This document shows positions 52,501-57,414 of a DNA stretch of 64,000 nt, piece by piece. Position numbers and translations under genes: made by a program. Source of the DNA: Haliclystus octoradiatus (taxonomy: Eukaryota > Cnidaria > Staurozoa > Stauromedusae > Haliclystidae); assembly GCA_916610825.1 (NCBI GenBank), contig OU744446.1:33275436-33339435 (forward strand), written 5' to 3'. How positions within the stretch are numbered: position 1 is the first letter of the stretch; each line of letters opens with the position of its first letter. Below the pieces are notes generated by a model. The model saw nothing but the letters and a program-made list of their open reading frames with translations, did no database searches and was not told where the DNA came from.

Positions 52501-54939
52501 CATTTAGTTGTAAAATACTCAGATCTGTCTATATGTATACAAAAGTGTACATTGCTATCACATATCACATATGTATTGTCCAACCAAAGAGATAGGGAGG
52601 AAATTAAAATCCACATTGATTTGTTTGAACTAAACAAGACAACTTTGAAAAATAAATATCAAAATTCAATAAATTAATAAACAATTTATCTCGTTAACAT
52701 AAATGCCAGCTATTAATATTCTTTATATTATTTAATATTTGTAAGACTTTTAAGGAATGTTAAATTTCGTTGTAACCTATGAAGTGCCCTTCCTCTATGA
52801 ATTAGTATTTTTGACTGTCTAACTATGAATGTTTTCTGATTTAGTTATTAGATAAGGATCTTATATACTGTGCCAATGAAGTCACACTACGACGACATTT
52901 CTTAATTCATCACCCTAACTTTCGTTTATAATTATACTTCTTTGTCCTTTGTAGAATGAAAAATATCGATATGAACTATACGCTCAAATATGCATGTTAG
53001 CACATATTATTCAATAACCTTGTTTATTTCGTATCGCAGTTGAAGTAGTTAATGGAGATTACCACATCTCATGCATTCAATATGCCATATATTATTTATT
53101 TTTAATTCCCTTCGATTATTTGTTTGCTTTGATCTACAGGTGAAGCCAATGGAATTATATATAGGAACTGATCTAACGAACTGGTATGCTGGAGCTGTAG
53201 ATGAGGTATGAAATGAAAGTTTCAGTTGATCATGTGTTTTGATATTGGGTACACTGCGGACTGATTTCCAGCGCCCTAAGCTCTACACTAAGGCCCCATT
53301 GACCCATTGTATATATGGTGTTACATGAGGATGATTAGCTCAGATGGCAGACCAACCGAACTTCAGATCGGATCATATCTGATCGACTGTGGTTCAAATC
53401 CCCCGAAGGTCAACTCAGCTTTGAATTTATCTAAAACATCAAATGAGTACCATCCTCAGATGGTGGACGGAATGGTCGAGAGGGAATTGCATTGTGAGTA
53501 GCAGCGACGCATCGTTGCACATTGACAATCGAGACGTATGTGCCATGAAATCTGTTGAAATTGATCTGCAATGTCGCGGCTGAGATCGATAAAGAGCGTT
53601 TAAAATCATTGTTCTCAGCGAAAAGAGCCACTTGGTGTGGGTACCTATGGTAGGGTGACACCGTCTACCTTAATTACTAGTGTTACATCAAACATTTGCA
53701 ATCTTATTGAGTCAAAATGTGTTTCAAAGTGATGAGCAGATCACATCAATTAACTATAAACATAGAAGCAGATAGCAACATTTGGGCTAATCGTGTTACT
53801 GCTTGGTCGAATCCCGCATATCTTTTACTTAAGGTTTGCTATTTTACTCCAAGCCGAATATTAATTCAGCTTAATAATTATATTATTGGAAGATTTTTCA
53901 TGATGATGTCAATTTATTTCTATTTGCGCTTCTTTCCAATCTTTTCGTACAGGTATCTATATGGGCTGCTGGCATAACAAATTCAGACATACGTGATATA
54001 CTACATAGCCCTGGTCTTGTTAGGCAGAAACACAAAGGCCTAATAAAAGTTCATATGACTATGAATGATAAATCAATGGATCACAAAGTAATCGATGATA
54101 GTGGCAATGGTTTCCATGGTAACTCTTCTGATGGATTATTATACGTCAAGGTATATTAATAATAGATTTTTATTGCAAATGCGCATCGTGGATGAGACTT
54201 AGGTTCCATTCCTCGTCAGTACACACATGTTCTTCGTATGCCTGTAGATTCGCTATGTCCTTCATTAAAAAGCACTTTTGTGCTTACGAGGCGACTGTCA
54301 ATGTAGCCCTTAATCCTGGACATACATTTGAGCTCCAATCAACATCCGCCACGTTTATTGAGGATTAGCTCAGATGGCAAACCAACCTAGTTTCAGGTCT
54401 GATCATACCAGTTCGACTGTCGCTCAAACCCCCAGCGGTAAACACAAAAGGTTGCCTTCGTTAGGGCGACACTGTCTCAAAATTACTACTATTAATTAAC
54501 GACATGTCTTGAGTCCAACAGACATCGCTTCTACTTTCTTATCTCTCAATGGTGGAATTCGTTAGAAGAGCATATTGTTAAGTTGCAAAGATTCTATCAA
54601 TATTCATTTAATTAGAGCACATATTTCGTCTCTTTGCATAGTAAATATATATTGTGTCATTTGTAGTGTTTATTACTGACTGTGTGTGAGTGTGTATAAG
54701 TGGATGTTTTTAATTTAAGTTTCTAATAATACTATTGGACTACTGCGTATTTGTGTTGTCAACGTAACGTCATCTCCATTCCCATAATTCGATTTATACT
54801 CAAAATCTATTACGTTTCTGGTAGTTGAATGTTTATTTTTATATCTTTCCAGAGCTCCGTTCTTTCATCCCATTTTCAAATTGCGTATCCTTCAAATCGC
54901 AAAAGACGTAGCCACCATTATATTCACACTGAGCTTTAA
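790..54939 (+). CDS. giant multidomain thrombospondin-family protein, 44 exons, 5'-partial
   Basis: This is one gene assembled from 44 GT-AG exons whose phases agree at every junction, giving about 1,882 residues plus a stop at 54937-54939. The first visible exon starts in phase 2, so the start codon, signal peptide and probably more LRRs lie upstream. Domain order by visible residue: LRR 1-119, LRRCT 120-177, FN3 178-295, Cys-rich 296-352, fibro-slime/PA14-like 353-598, cadherin-like 599-828, Cys-rich GCC/TNFR-like 829-988, EGF-like 989-1160, TSP type 3 about 1160-1420, TSP C-terminal domain about 1420-1646, laminin-G-like 1647-1854, basic tail to 1882. I see no membrane segment in the visible part. 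By family knowledge the EGF-TSP3-TSPC block is secreted and binds calcium. Attaching LRR, cadherin and LamG modules to it is unlike classical thrombospondins. I recall reports of 'mega-thrombospondins' in non-vertebrate animals but cannot check them here. Exon coordinates are given in the domain entries. Confidence 0.88.
1217..1423. repeat. complete foldback element with 17-bp flanking direct repeat
   Basis: It runs from CCCCTGCGAAAA to TTTTTGCAGGG. The 17 bp immediately left (1200-1216) and right (1424-1440) both read taacaac(t/g)gagttccct, one mismatch apart. This is the clearest flanking duplication of the family and marks the element boundaries. Confidence 0.85.
2372..2510. repeat. foldback element
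   Basis: Left end ccctgctaaaaacagttcag, right part cctgaattgttttcg; the centre has ttggagccatttaacgttc. It is shorter than full copies. Confidence 0.75.
4050..4417 (-). mobile_element. tRNA-derived SINE, family A, with 13-bp target duplication
   Basis: On the minus strand it reads gattagctcagttggcagag (box A), tgtggttcaaatccccctga (box B), then the body ending ctaccgaaggcacc inverted as ccttcggtagggcgacac. The flanks at 4037-4049 and 4418-4430 both read ttaattagttgta, a target-site duplication that proves retroposition. The element is about 365 bp and is the reference copy for the family in this window. Confidence 0.9.
4541..4716. repeat. palindromic MITE, best-preserved copy
   Basis: It begins agtgaaacctgtatataacg and ends accgttataacaggtttgac, inverted repeats of one another, with internal gacaggtggcc(t/g)tttata repeated. 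It starts 9 bp after the last LRR exon, so it occupies the start of that intron. Confidence 0.7.
5549..5721 (+). CDS. LRR C-terminal cap (LRRCT) exon
   Basis: The exon follows ttttgcag and ends before gtgaga, phase 2 in and phase 1 out. It reads [20 protein letters not shown], then two further cysteines (AKCGSP and FICG). The NPLxCDC...C...C spacing is the classic four-cysteine C-terminal cap of extracellular LRR proteins. It directly continues the last LRR exon (4461-4532), so I see no missing repeat between them. After this exon the frame changes to phase 1, the phase used by most of the following module boundaries. Confidence 0.9.
6984..7036. repeat. short inverted repeat (hairpin)
   Basis: Arms gtgcaggtaaggtctataac and the complement gtatagacctatacctgcac enclose cgcacacgtgcg. 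The hairpin is nearly perfect over about 25 bp per arm. It lies in the LRRCT-FN3 intron (5722-7853), which otherwise holds partial foldback copies and, at 7255-7545, a diverged tandem duplication (cattccagtaa(c/a)agcttaat). Confidence 0.65.
7854..9658 (+). CDS. fibronectin type III-like domain (2 exons)
   Basis: Exons 7854-8030 (177 nt) and 9482-9658 (177 nt) are both phase 1 in and out. The first has [20 protein letters not shown], the PxxV...S..S..V.W pattern of the A-B strands of FN3. The second has the F-strand YECYL and the terminal [13 protein letters not shown] typical of an FN3 end before the next module. The first exon's donor lies in a duplicated AAAGgttggtt, so the alternative site 18 nt downstream would insert six in-frame residues. 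The domain assignment comes from the fold pattern and is less certain than the LRR and TSP calls. Confidence 0.72.
8149..8322. repeat. foldback element followed by tandem derivative
   Basis: Left end cccctgcgaaaaacagttca, right end tcctgaactggggttgcagc. Immediately downstream a related 136-bp unit (agacttcatgaaacttcata...) is present twice, at about 8331 and 8467, so the family also spreads by local tandem duplication. Confidence 0.8.
10008..10178 (+). CDS. short cysteine-rich module
   Basis: A 171-nt exon, phase 1 to phase 1, encodes 57 residues from [18 protein letters not shown] to [13 protein letters not shown]. It holds eleven cysteines including a CC pair. Acceptor ttcacag and donor gtaagt are clear. 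I do not recognise a named domain. It sits between the FN3-like domain and the fibro-slime module and, being a symmetric 1-1 exon, could be spliced out or shuffled without breaking frame. A disulfide-rich extracellular spacer is an inference. Confidence 0.75.
10603..10760. repeat. foldback element, right end lost
   Basis: Left end cccctgtgaaaaacagttca; the right arm stops at ggtcatttaatgtttg without a GCAGGGG terminus. It sits in the intron between the short Cys-rich exon and the fibro-slime module. Confidence 0.75.
11090..11265. repeat. diverged foldback element
   Basis: Left end cccctgtgaaaaaaatccac, centre with gaaccggttcatgaactgg and right end ctttttctttagggggt. It has more substitutions than neighbouring copies. 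Confidence 0.65.
11492..16833 (+). CDS. fibro-slime / PA14-like module (5 exons)
   Basis: Exons 11492-11546, 12653-12949, 14288-14457, 15096-15193 and 16626-16833 form one module. The diagnostic stretches are [20 protein letters not shown], then [13 protein letters not shown], then [20 protein letters not shown] with [12 protein letters not shown], and finally [14 protein letters not shown]. This order (F.HPDF / W F..VPG.N / F.Y.G.....GDDDVWVFIN / H.F..FYAER) matches fibro-slime domains known from Dictyostelium, bacteria and some invertebrate matrix proteins, a fold related to PA14 carbohydrate-binding modules. The last exon also begins the cadherin region ([19 protein letters not shown]). 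A fibro-slime domain in an animal thrombospondin-type protein would be unusual. Confidence 0.75.
12202..12390. repeat. foldback element flanked by a duplicated host segment
   Basis: Left end cccctgtgaaaaacagctca, right end ttgtttttcgcagagg. The roughly 75 bp of host sequence to the left (about 12122-12200, ttaaccagtgtaaaatag...) reappears to the right (about 12391-12470, ttaaccagagtaaattag...). Confidence 0.8.
16035..16395. repeat. tandemly duplicated foldback element plus host sequence
   Basis: A 138-bp unit starting cagaggatacttgtagac occurs at 16035 and again at 16173. Each unit carries host sequence (cttaacagtcacctctata) followed by a left foldback terminus (gaaaaac(a/g)gttcaggattt). The array ends in a normal right terminus, gaactgttttttgcagg, near 16391. 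Confidence 0.8.
16626..21910 (+). CDS. cadherin-like repeat region (4 exons)
   Basis: Exons 16626-16833 (3' part), 18824-18996, 20947-21119 and 21657-21910. The first cadherin repeat runs from [14 protein letters not shown] through [19 protein letters not shown] to [13 protein letters not shown]. It keeps the LDYE motif and the DxNDNxP calcium-linker motif. A second repeat contains [15 protein letters not shown] and [13 protein letters not shown] but no second DxNDNxP linker, so it is degenerate or last in line. The donor of 18824-18996 is set at CAT|gtacgt, the only choice that joins in frame to ISVIDINDN. In classical cadherins these motifs bind calcium between repeats. With only one or two repeats here, a calcium-rigidified spacer is likelier than homophilic adhesion. 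Confidence 0.8.
16834..18823. other. cadherin-region intron, mostly unclassified
   Basis: It holds only one partial foldback element (18,210-18,440). An open frame at 17,034-17,309 has no family motif and no splice context that fits the gene, so I leave it out. Confidence 0.45.
19459..19662. repeat. complete foldback element
   Basis: It runs from ccccttcgaaaaacagttca to cctgaactattttcacaggg with all internal blocks. It lies in the intron inside the cadherin region. Confidence 0.85.
20391..20757 (+). mobile_element. tRNA-derived SINE, family A
   Basis: Head aggattagctcagggggcag and box B tgtggtcaaatcccccaagg; body with ctgcggcgcatcattgcgca; end ccttcggtagggcgacacc. It is inserted next to a foldback element (left flank tcatgaacggttcaattgg), and foldback-like sequence resumes at about 20768 (gaaaatttggggccatgtac). 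Confidence 0.88.
22018..22312. repeat. two adjacent foldback elements
   Basis: The first starts cccctgcaaaaaacagttca (22018) and the second starts cccctgtgaaaaacagttca (near 22187), ending ctgaactgttttagcaggga. Placement side by side suggests local duplication. Confidence 0.8.
22505..25406 (+). CDS. cysteine-rich GCC2/GCC3- or TNFR-like modules (4 exons)
   Basis: Exons 22505-22647, 23074-23136, 23753-23849 and 25230-25406 encode a run of CxxC and PGxYC motifs: [40 protein letters not shown], and [12 protein letters not shown] followed by [11 protein letters not shown]. This pattern matches tyrosine-kinase-ephrin (GCC2/GCC3) or TNFR-type Cys-rich repeats. Phases run 1-0, 0-0, 0-1, 1-1, all consistent. 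The 63-nt exon 23074-23136 (acceptor tttttcaag) is the weakest call, but its frame and cysteines fit exactly. The module links the cadherin part to the EGF repeats. Confidence 0.78.
23487..23610. repeat. foldback element
   Basis: Starts cccttgcaaaaaacaattta and ends cttgaactgtttttcacaagg. Confidence 0.75.
23935..24068 (+). mobile_element. SINE family A, 3' half only
   Basis: It begins within the body at gaaattgatctgcaatgtca and ends gtgccttcagtagggcaata. The tRNA-like head is missing. Confidence 0.75.
24180..25065. repeat. GGATC-rich repeat shared with the 3.0-kb unit
   Basis: At 24,190-24,440 it reads ttggatcgggtcagattcag, cttcggatcggatcggattt and attgagtatttgtagttcgt, matching 47,500-47,720 and 50,525-50,740. 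At 24,890-25,065 a second GGAT-rich block (gggtcggatgggatcggatt) follows. It is the 3' part of the same repeat family, here without the rest of the unit. Confidence 0.7.
25886..27742 (+). CDS. EGF-like modules of the thrombospondin core (3 exons)
   Basis: Exons 25886-26013, 26636-26842 and 27593-27742. The first reads [16 protein letters not shown] and ends [20 protein letters not shown]. The second reads [16 protein letters not shown] then [18 protein letters not shown] then [19 protein letters not shown]. The third has [20 protein letters not shown] and a fourth partial EGF. The G(V/I)GL insertion after CPPGYSG and the following DINEC are the signature of the thrombospondin EGF repeats in the TSP-3/4/5 type. 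The DINEC motif marks a calcium-binding EGF. All junctions are phase 0 after the first exon. Confidence 0.93.
26225..26345. repeat. foldback element
   Basis: Starts cccccgcaaaaaacagttca and ends atactgttttcacaggg; a second partial right half follows at 26400-26505. Confidence 0.78.
28645..28745. repeat. foldback element, left terminus missing
   Basis: Begins at cagttcaggagttcatgaac and ends cctgaactgttttcgcagtgg. Confidence 0.75.
29129..29310. repeat. hairpin element (imperfect 60-70 bp arms)
   Basis: Arms gttactgcatggcagccgtg ... and ... ggctgccatgcagcaacc are complementary with few mismatches, continuing through taataccaacac / gtgttggtatca and gttgggagacac / gtgtctcccaac. The ORFs on both strands here are the two faces of the hairpin. 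Confidence 0.85.
29830..37223 (+). CDS. thrombospondin type 3 repeats (calcium wire, 8 exons)
   Basis: Exons 29830-29934, 30267-30374, 30751-30910, 31426-31544, 32384-32442, 34275-34360, 36146-36259 and 37045-37223 (first half). They carry repeated DxDxDGxxDxCDNC units: [120 protein letters not shown]. These match the calcium-wrapped type 3 repeats of thrombospondins, where aspartates coordinate many Ca2+ ions and cysteines pair along the wire. The linker [17 protein letters not shown] (36146-36259) departs from the usual NPDQ-D pattern. Phases agree throughout. Confidence 0.95.
31160..31366. repeat. complete, well-conserved foldback element
   Basis: Runs from cacccctccgaaaacagttc to ggactgtttttcgcaggggc with both AATTT/GGGGCC blocks, about 205 bp. 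It lies between two type 3 repeat exons. Confidence 0.87.
31848..32025. repeat. diverged foldback element
   Basis: Starts ccccctacgaaatagtgttg; contains gttcatgaacgtcaaatggt and cgtaaactcctgtgaactgt at its right end. Confidence 0.72.
32443..32700. repeat. AT-rich microsatellite and low-complexity stretch
   Basis: Begins one base after the exon ends with (ATA/ATAAT)n near 32,445-32,475, then A+T-rich sequence with no recognised element. Confidence 0.6.
32757..32860. repeat. short foldback element
   Basis: Starts acctctgtgaaaaacagttt and ends ccttaactgtttctcacacc; the central arms are deleted. Confidence 0.72.
33612..33985 (+). mobile_element. SINE family A, diverged
   Basis: Head ggattagctcagatggcaga, box B region ctgtggttcaaacccaacga, tail gggcaacacagtctcaatta. 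It has accumulated many changes and lies between exons 32384-32442 and 34275-34360. Confidence 0.78.
34449..34626. repeat. hairpin element with perfect 41-bp arms
   Basis: Arms 34449-34489 and 34586-34626 are exact reverse complements over 41 bp (start atagttcatactttccgtga). The loop holds cacgtaaagagaaaacgaga and its partial complement. The downstream sequence to about 35,745 (aaccccgatttgtgaatgtt ... cgttaaccaatcaaattg) matches the repeat at 55,526-56,084, so the hairpin is the end of a longer element. Confidence 0.88.
34627..35745. mobile_element. body of the hairpin-ended element
   Basis: ccaaccccgatttgtgaatg, ttctcctattttcgtgacgt and gttaaccaatcaaattgaaa match the copies at 55,530-55,910 and 56,030-56,084 plus 57,423 on. 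No coding frame is evident. It occupies most of the intron between exons 34275-34360 and 36146-36259. Confidence 0.65.
35896..36020. repeat. foldback element, among the last in the field
   Basis: Starts acccctgcgaaaaacagttc. Only a degenerate fragment (36920-37015) follows it in the window. Confidence 0.75.
36291..36470 (+). mobile_element. tRNA-like SINE, family B, head folds as cloverleaf
   Basis: The first 72 bp (36294-36365) fold as a tRNA: acceptor gcactga/tcagtgc, D-stem actc/gagt, and T-arm cgggg-ttcgatt-ccctg with a seven-base T loop. The anticodon arm is imperfect (cgctc/gggag around ttgcttc) and the variable region is only about 2 nt, so a working tRNA gene is unlikely. The downstream tail (ttctttgtgcctgtctttat ... 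gcttatgaggtgactatcaa) recurs at 54,225-54,305, which marks this as a SINE family. Confidence 0.75.
37045..40130 (+). CDS. thrombospondin C-terminal domain (6 exons)
   Basis: Exons 37045-37223 (second half), 37979-38030, 38315-38505, 39108-39182, 39420-39517 and 39987-40130. Family landmarks in order: VDFxGTF-like [18 protein letters not shown], then [54 protein letters not shown], the W.H+.[10 protein letters not shown] stretch, RLKV, and finally [20 protein letters not shown] ending LRAEC. This is the lectin-like jelly-roll domain packed on the type 3 repeats in all thrombospondins. The canonical protein ends shortly after the LRxxC cysteine, but here the frame continues (AA at the end of 40130 joins A at 44106) into a further domain. 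Confidence 0.95.
38812..38990 (-). mobile_element. SINE family A, decayed
   Basis: On the + strand it shows acatcaccctaccgaagata at the 3' end of the SINE and gagctgaccttagggaagtt near the box B side. The first part of the head is lost. Confidence 0.6.
39243..39298. repeat. solo fragment of hairpin element
   Basis: cgcacgagaggcacgtaagg and gaaaacgagaaggcatcag match the inner arm of the element at 34,489-34,525. Confidence 0.6.
40690..42270. repeat. older, diverged copy of the 3.0-kb unit (left half)
   Basis: It shares tgtcgatataaccatgtaca, the aagcataatccg-type blocks and agactgccatgaaaaacacc with the tandem units, in the same order and orientation but with many changes. The right end of the unit (ctgaaagttttatcacacaa) reappears at about 43,950-44,085, so 42,270-43,950 is either an insertion or a replaced middle. 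Confidence 0.75.
42270..43950. other. repeat-like, A-rich and unclassified segment without genes
   Basis: It holds an A-rich low-complexity run (42,400-42,720: aaatcaaatcaaattcaaaa), the family D SINE head and about 900 bp that I cannot classify. Short ORFs here have no recognisable motif. Confidence 0.5.
42735..42825 (-). mobile_element. tRNA-like SINE head, family D
   Basis: On the minus strand it reads tggtctagtggtggagcgtc (box A-like) and tttggagttcaatcccatcg (box B-like). The layout resembles a tRNA head but the stems are imperfect. The A-rich, caaat-rich stretch at about 42,420-42,720 may be its tail. Confidence 0.5.
43950..44085. repeat. right end of the diverged 3.0-kb unit
   Basis: atctgaaagttttatcacac and gccagtactggacctacact match the terminal 60 bp of the tandem units (ccattatggactacactcat). 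It ends about 20 bp before exon 44106-44186. Confidence 0.65.
44106..54150 (+). CDS. laminin-G-like (LamG/concanavalin) extension (6 exons)
   Basis: Exons 44106-44186, 51028-51138, 51548-51645, 51904-51974, 53140-53205 and 53953-54150. They read [40 protein letters not shown], then [16 protein letters not shown] with [16 protein letters not shown], then [37 protein letters not shown] and [16 protein letters not shown]. The WHxVxxxFD, LxLFING and LYIGxxxxxxYxGxxDEVxIW motifs in this order are those of LamG3/concanavalin-like domains. The small exon 51548-51645 was found because the two flanking exons could not be joined in frame without it; with it, phases 2-2, 2-1 and 1-0 all fit. This C-terminal addition is not part of classical thrombospondins. 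Two multi-kilobase introns flank exon 44106-44186. Confidence 0.88.
44555..44662 (+). mobile_element. SINE family A, 3' fragment
   Basis: cattgctctcagcgaaaaga, ccactcctctagaagtggaa and ctttcggtagggctataccg match the last 100 bp of the family. Confidence 0.7.
44916..47937. repeat. 3.0-kb tandem duplication, unit 1
   Basis: This unit and the next (47938-50962) align end to end with an offset of 3,022 bp at the left edge and 3,027 bp at the right. Long stretches differ by only a few bases, for example around ccgcgacttatgtacgtctt at 44,953 and 47,975. I find no coding frame. It fills the intron between LamG exons 44106-44186 and 51028-51138. It contains a SINE head and a cggatcggatcggat-rich stretch near 47,550. 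Confidence 0.9.
47165..47255 (+). mobile_element. tRNA-like SINE head, family C, in tandem unit 1
   Basis: Contains gggtaattggttaatgctct (box A-like) and gggtcgtcagttcaaatccg (box B-like). The same head lies at the equivalent position of tandem unit 2, so it inserted before the unit was duplicated. Confidence 0.6.
47938..50962. repeat. 3.0-kb tandem duplication, unit 2
   Basis: Second copy of the unit at 44916-47937. Its right end (aaggtccataatggactaca ctcattgctagtat) lies 65 bp upstream of exon 51028-51138. Differences from unit 1 are scattered substitutions and short indels, including an extra segment near 49,690-49,705. Confidence 0.9.
50190..50276 (+). mobile_element. tRNA-like SINE head, family C, in tandem unit 2
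   Basis: Contains ggctcattggttaacgctct and gggtcgtaagttcaaatccg. It is the duplicate of the head at 47,165 and differs by scattered substitutions. Confidence 0.6.
51975..53139. other. intron without recognised element
   Basis: Between LamG exons 51904-51974 and 53140-53205. It is AT-rich and I see no foldback, SINE or coding signal in it. The two phrases acaagaaattacaagtagtt and caccaacaactacttgtata near 52,050 and 52,335 form a loose inverted pair. Confidence 0.45.
53327..53679 (+). mobile_element. tRNA-derived SINE, family A, with 9-bp target duplication
   Basis: Head gaggatgattagctcagatg, box B gtggttcaaatcccccgaag, tail gtagggtgacaccgtctacc. Direct repeats gtgttacat lie at 53318-53326 and 53680-53688. 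It sits in the intron between the last two LamG exons. Confidence 0.88.
54190..54312 (+). mobile_element. SINE family B, degenerate copy
   Basis: Shows ggttccattcctcgtcagta (box B and acceptor end), then acacatgttcttcgtatgcc and tgcttacgaggcgactgtca, matching the tail of the copy at 36,291. The front of the tRNA-like head has decayed. Confidence 0.7.
54357..54490 (+). mobile_element. SINE family A, internally deleted
   Basis: Head gaggattagctcagatggca joins after box B (gctcaaacccccagcggtaa) directly to the tail ccttcgttagggcgacactg. About 230 bp of body is missing. Confidence 0.78.
54853..54939 (+). CDS. terminal coding exon with basic tail and stop
   Basis: Acceptor ctttccag, phase 0. The exon encodes [20 protein letters not shown] then HHYIHTEL and stop TAA at 54937-54939. 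The NRKRRS cluster is a dibasic/furin-like sequence only a few residues from the C-terminus; it could equally be a heparan-sulfate-binding tail. No AATAAA is obvious nearby. An ATTAAA at about 55426-55431 is one candidate poly(A) signal and is unproven. Confidence 0.8.
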   Translation, partial: SSVLSSHFQIAYPSNRKRRSHHYIHTEL

Positions 54940-55432
54940 AATAGAATTATGCTTTAAGTAAAATCTAAGTCAAATCATTGCATGATTTATTTAGATGTTC
55001 ATTTAATCTTGCTACAGTTGTAAATTTTATACCTTGTATTATTGATTAGTATAAATTAGTTTGTTATCGAGTCATTTATTTGTATATTTACTTATCCCCA
55101 AATATTAGAACTTTTACAATTCGGAAACATTTAAGAGCAGGAGTTGTAGTCGTGATATCACAACAATTGTAATTATTTTTGAATAATTTCTTTGAGGTTT
55201 TTCTTCAATTGCCACAATCTACTTGTTTGATGATGATAATGTTAGCATTTTTATATGAAGCATGATTATTTATATATTTATTTCTACATTTTAGTGTTAT
55301 GATGGCAAGGCTGTAATTTTCCGTTTTCAAAATATTTCGTGCATACCACGGACTTGTTGGGAACTACTATGTTGCATATCCTTTCCTTTGAATCGATCTT
55401 TTTCTGTATCTCTGCCTGTATAAATATTAAAT

Positions 55433-55936
55433 GATGATCTTTTTGGCTGAGCACTCAAATATTATGAAAGTAATTCCGTATATGTCAGTAAATAGGACGA
55501 CTTATAAATGTGTAAAGTGAGAACTATTTGGTTTAGAACAACCAACCCCGATTTGTGACTGTTTGGTACGCTTTTTAAGAGCATTTGTTGATCTTACAAA
55601 CCCTGATCAACTCTGTAATTCTCCTATATATGACGTCACCATAGGAAAGCTATATAAGTATCTCTGACTGTATACATATCAAACGATGATCTTTTTGGCT
55701 GATCAATCGAATATTATGAAAGTAATTCTGTATACGTCAGTAAATAGGACGACTTATAAATGTGTAAAGTGAGAACTATTTGGTTTAGAACAACCAGCCC
55801 CGATTTATGACTGTTTGGTACGCTTTTTAAGAGCATTTGTTGATCTTACAAACTCTGATCAACTCTGTAATTCTCCTATATATGACGTCACCATAAGAAA
55901 GCTATAGCGGGAGTTGCTTGGCATGTTGAATTTCAA
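55433..55936. repeat. 252-bp tandem duplication
   Basis: Units start at gatgatctttttggctga(g) 55433 and 55685, offset 252 bp at both gatgatct and aataggacgact. Each contains aacca(a/g)ccccgattt and tatatatgacgtcaccata. The unit belongs to the same family as the body at 34,627-35,745. Confidence 0.88.
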
Positions 55937-56084
55937 TTTTTCAAAGCTGTATTCAGCCATTTTGGAAATATTGTTTCAAAAGTTTTTGCCTCTTGGTTTT
56001 TTTTCCGCTCTGATGTCGTTATGTAGCTTAATAATAGGAGTTAACCAATCAGATTGCAAGAATTATTCGTAGCAAACCTTGAAT

Positions 56085-57414
56085 CATAGGCGTAGGAGCT
56101 GGGGGACAGGGGGGCATTTGCCCCCCCAAACGCATCTGAGTAAAAAATTCGGGCACTTTTTCGGGCAAATCAACAAATTACAAGTTTTTTGTGTTACAGT
56201 GAATGAAAATGTTCTAGAAATTTACTGTGTATTAATAAATTCAACACTTCACAAAAACAGTTTTATGTACAGAAGTATACTATGCATTGTAACTACTGGC
56301 AAGCCTTCTTCTTATCTCATGTTCCAATCTAATATTCATAATTTTATGCAATAATAATGGTTGCTATATCGCTAACTCATTTTGGCGATTCCACCCCCAT
56401 CCAATTTGCAATATAAAAAATCCAGAACTCAGCTACACGCTTTATACTTTAAAGTCTAAAAAGATTAAGACTGTGATGACATGAGCACTGTTACATTGAC
56501 CCAAATTATTCAGTCATTCTGTATTTCGCGGGTTATACGTAACATTATCCTGAAAAATATAATGAAACTAATCAGTAAACAACAATCCAAATGTTCTTCC
56601 TCGCTCCGCTCGCAACAATTCTTCGCATCAGATCACATAGGGATTAGTGAAGCAAATCAATAAAGTGGCAAAGTAACAGAAGCTGTTTATCTAACACCAT
56701 ACTCTTTTCAGGTGCCTATTCCTCTTCATAGTTGTTTCCATGATTGCCCCATTATTGATTGTTGCTGAACAATTTGAACTTCGGTATTTCTTCAACGCAA
56801 CGCGAACATTTTCGCTATATTAACTTGTAGGACTTGATTTATTAAGTTGTAGGTCTTGATTTACTTAAGACTACTATTTAAGAGCGGTTACTATTGGTTC
56901 AGTATTTGCCAAAAAATAGGCGTGTCTCACTCTTTCAAATTAAATACATAATCCAGTGCTGCATATAAAAATGTATTTTACGTGTCCAACCAGTCTCAGG
57001 AAATAAAAGTAAATGCCTAAAATAGGATGGCCTACTTGAACCAGGTATGACTAAAACGGTCTTTATAACGATCCACTACAGGGAGAATGAACATTATTAT
57101 TTACACCGTAAAGTCAACGTAAAGCTAAGTTGTTGGAGGAATCGGAGAACTGATAACGGCTTTTTGAACAAAAATACGATATAATCATATAATTGCTTAA
57201 AATGAATGTAAAATGAATGTGTTTCGATATTTAATGACGGTATTAAGAAATTTGTGGGGCTGAAGGAGGCCTATGATGTTTGTGTTTTTATCCTATGATA
57301 TATCTTCTACAACTTTGCATGTGATTTACCTATTATAACAACATTTCCCGGAAAAATTTTTTCGGGCAAAACCGTTTTTGCCCCCCTAATTGGAAATGTG
57401 CCCCTACGCCTATG
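56085..57414. mobile_element. hAT-like non-autonomous element, 1,330 bp, 8-bp target duplication
   Basis: It starts cataggcgtaggagc and ends gcccctacgcctatg, terminal inverted repeats of about 15 bp, with G/C runs just inside (ggggggcatttgccccccc and ttttgcccccctaattgg). The 8 bp ccttgaat lies at 56077-56084 and 57415-57422. An 8-bp duplication is characteristic of hAT transposases. No transposase frame is visible, so it is non-autonomous. Confidence 0.85.

Noticed and set aside
53307..53661. ORFs of 64 and 76 codons on opposite strands
   Set aside because: Both are translations of the family A SINE.
56079..56663. 91- and 60-codon ORFs
   Set aside because: Inside the hAT-like element; no transposase motif, and the first begins across the terminal repeat.
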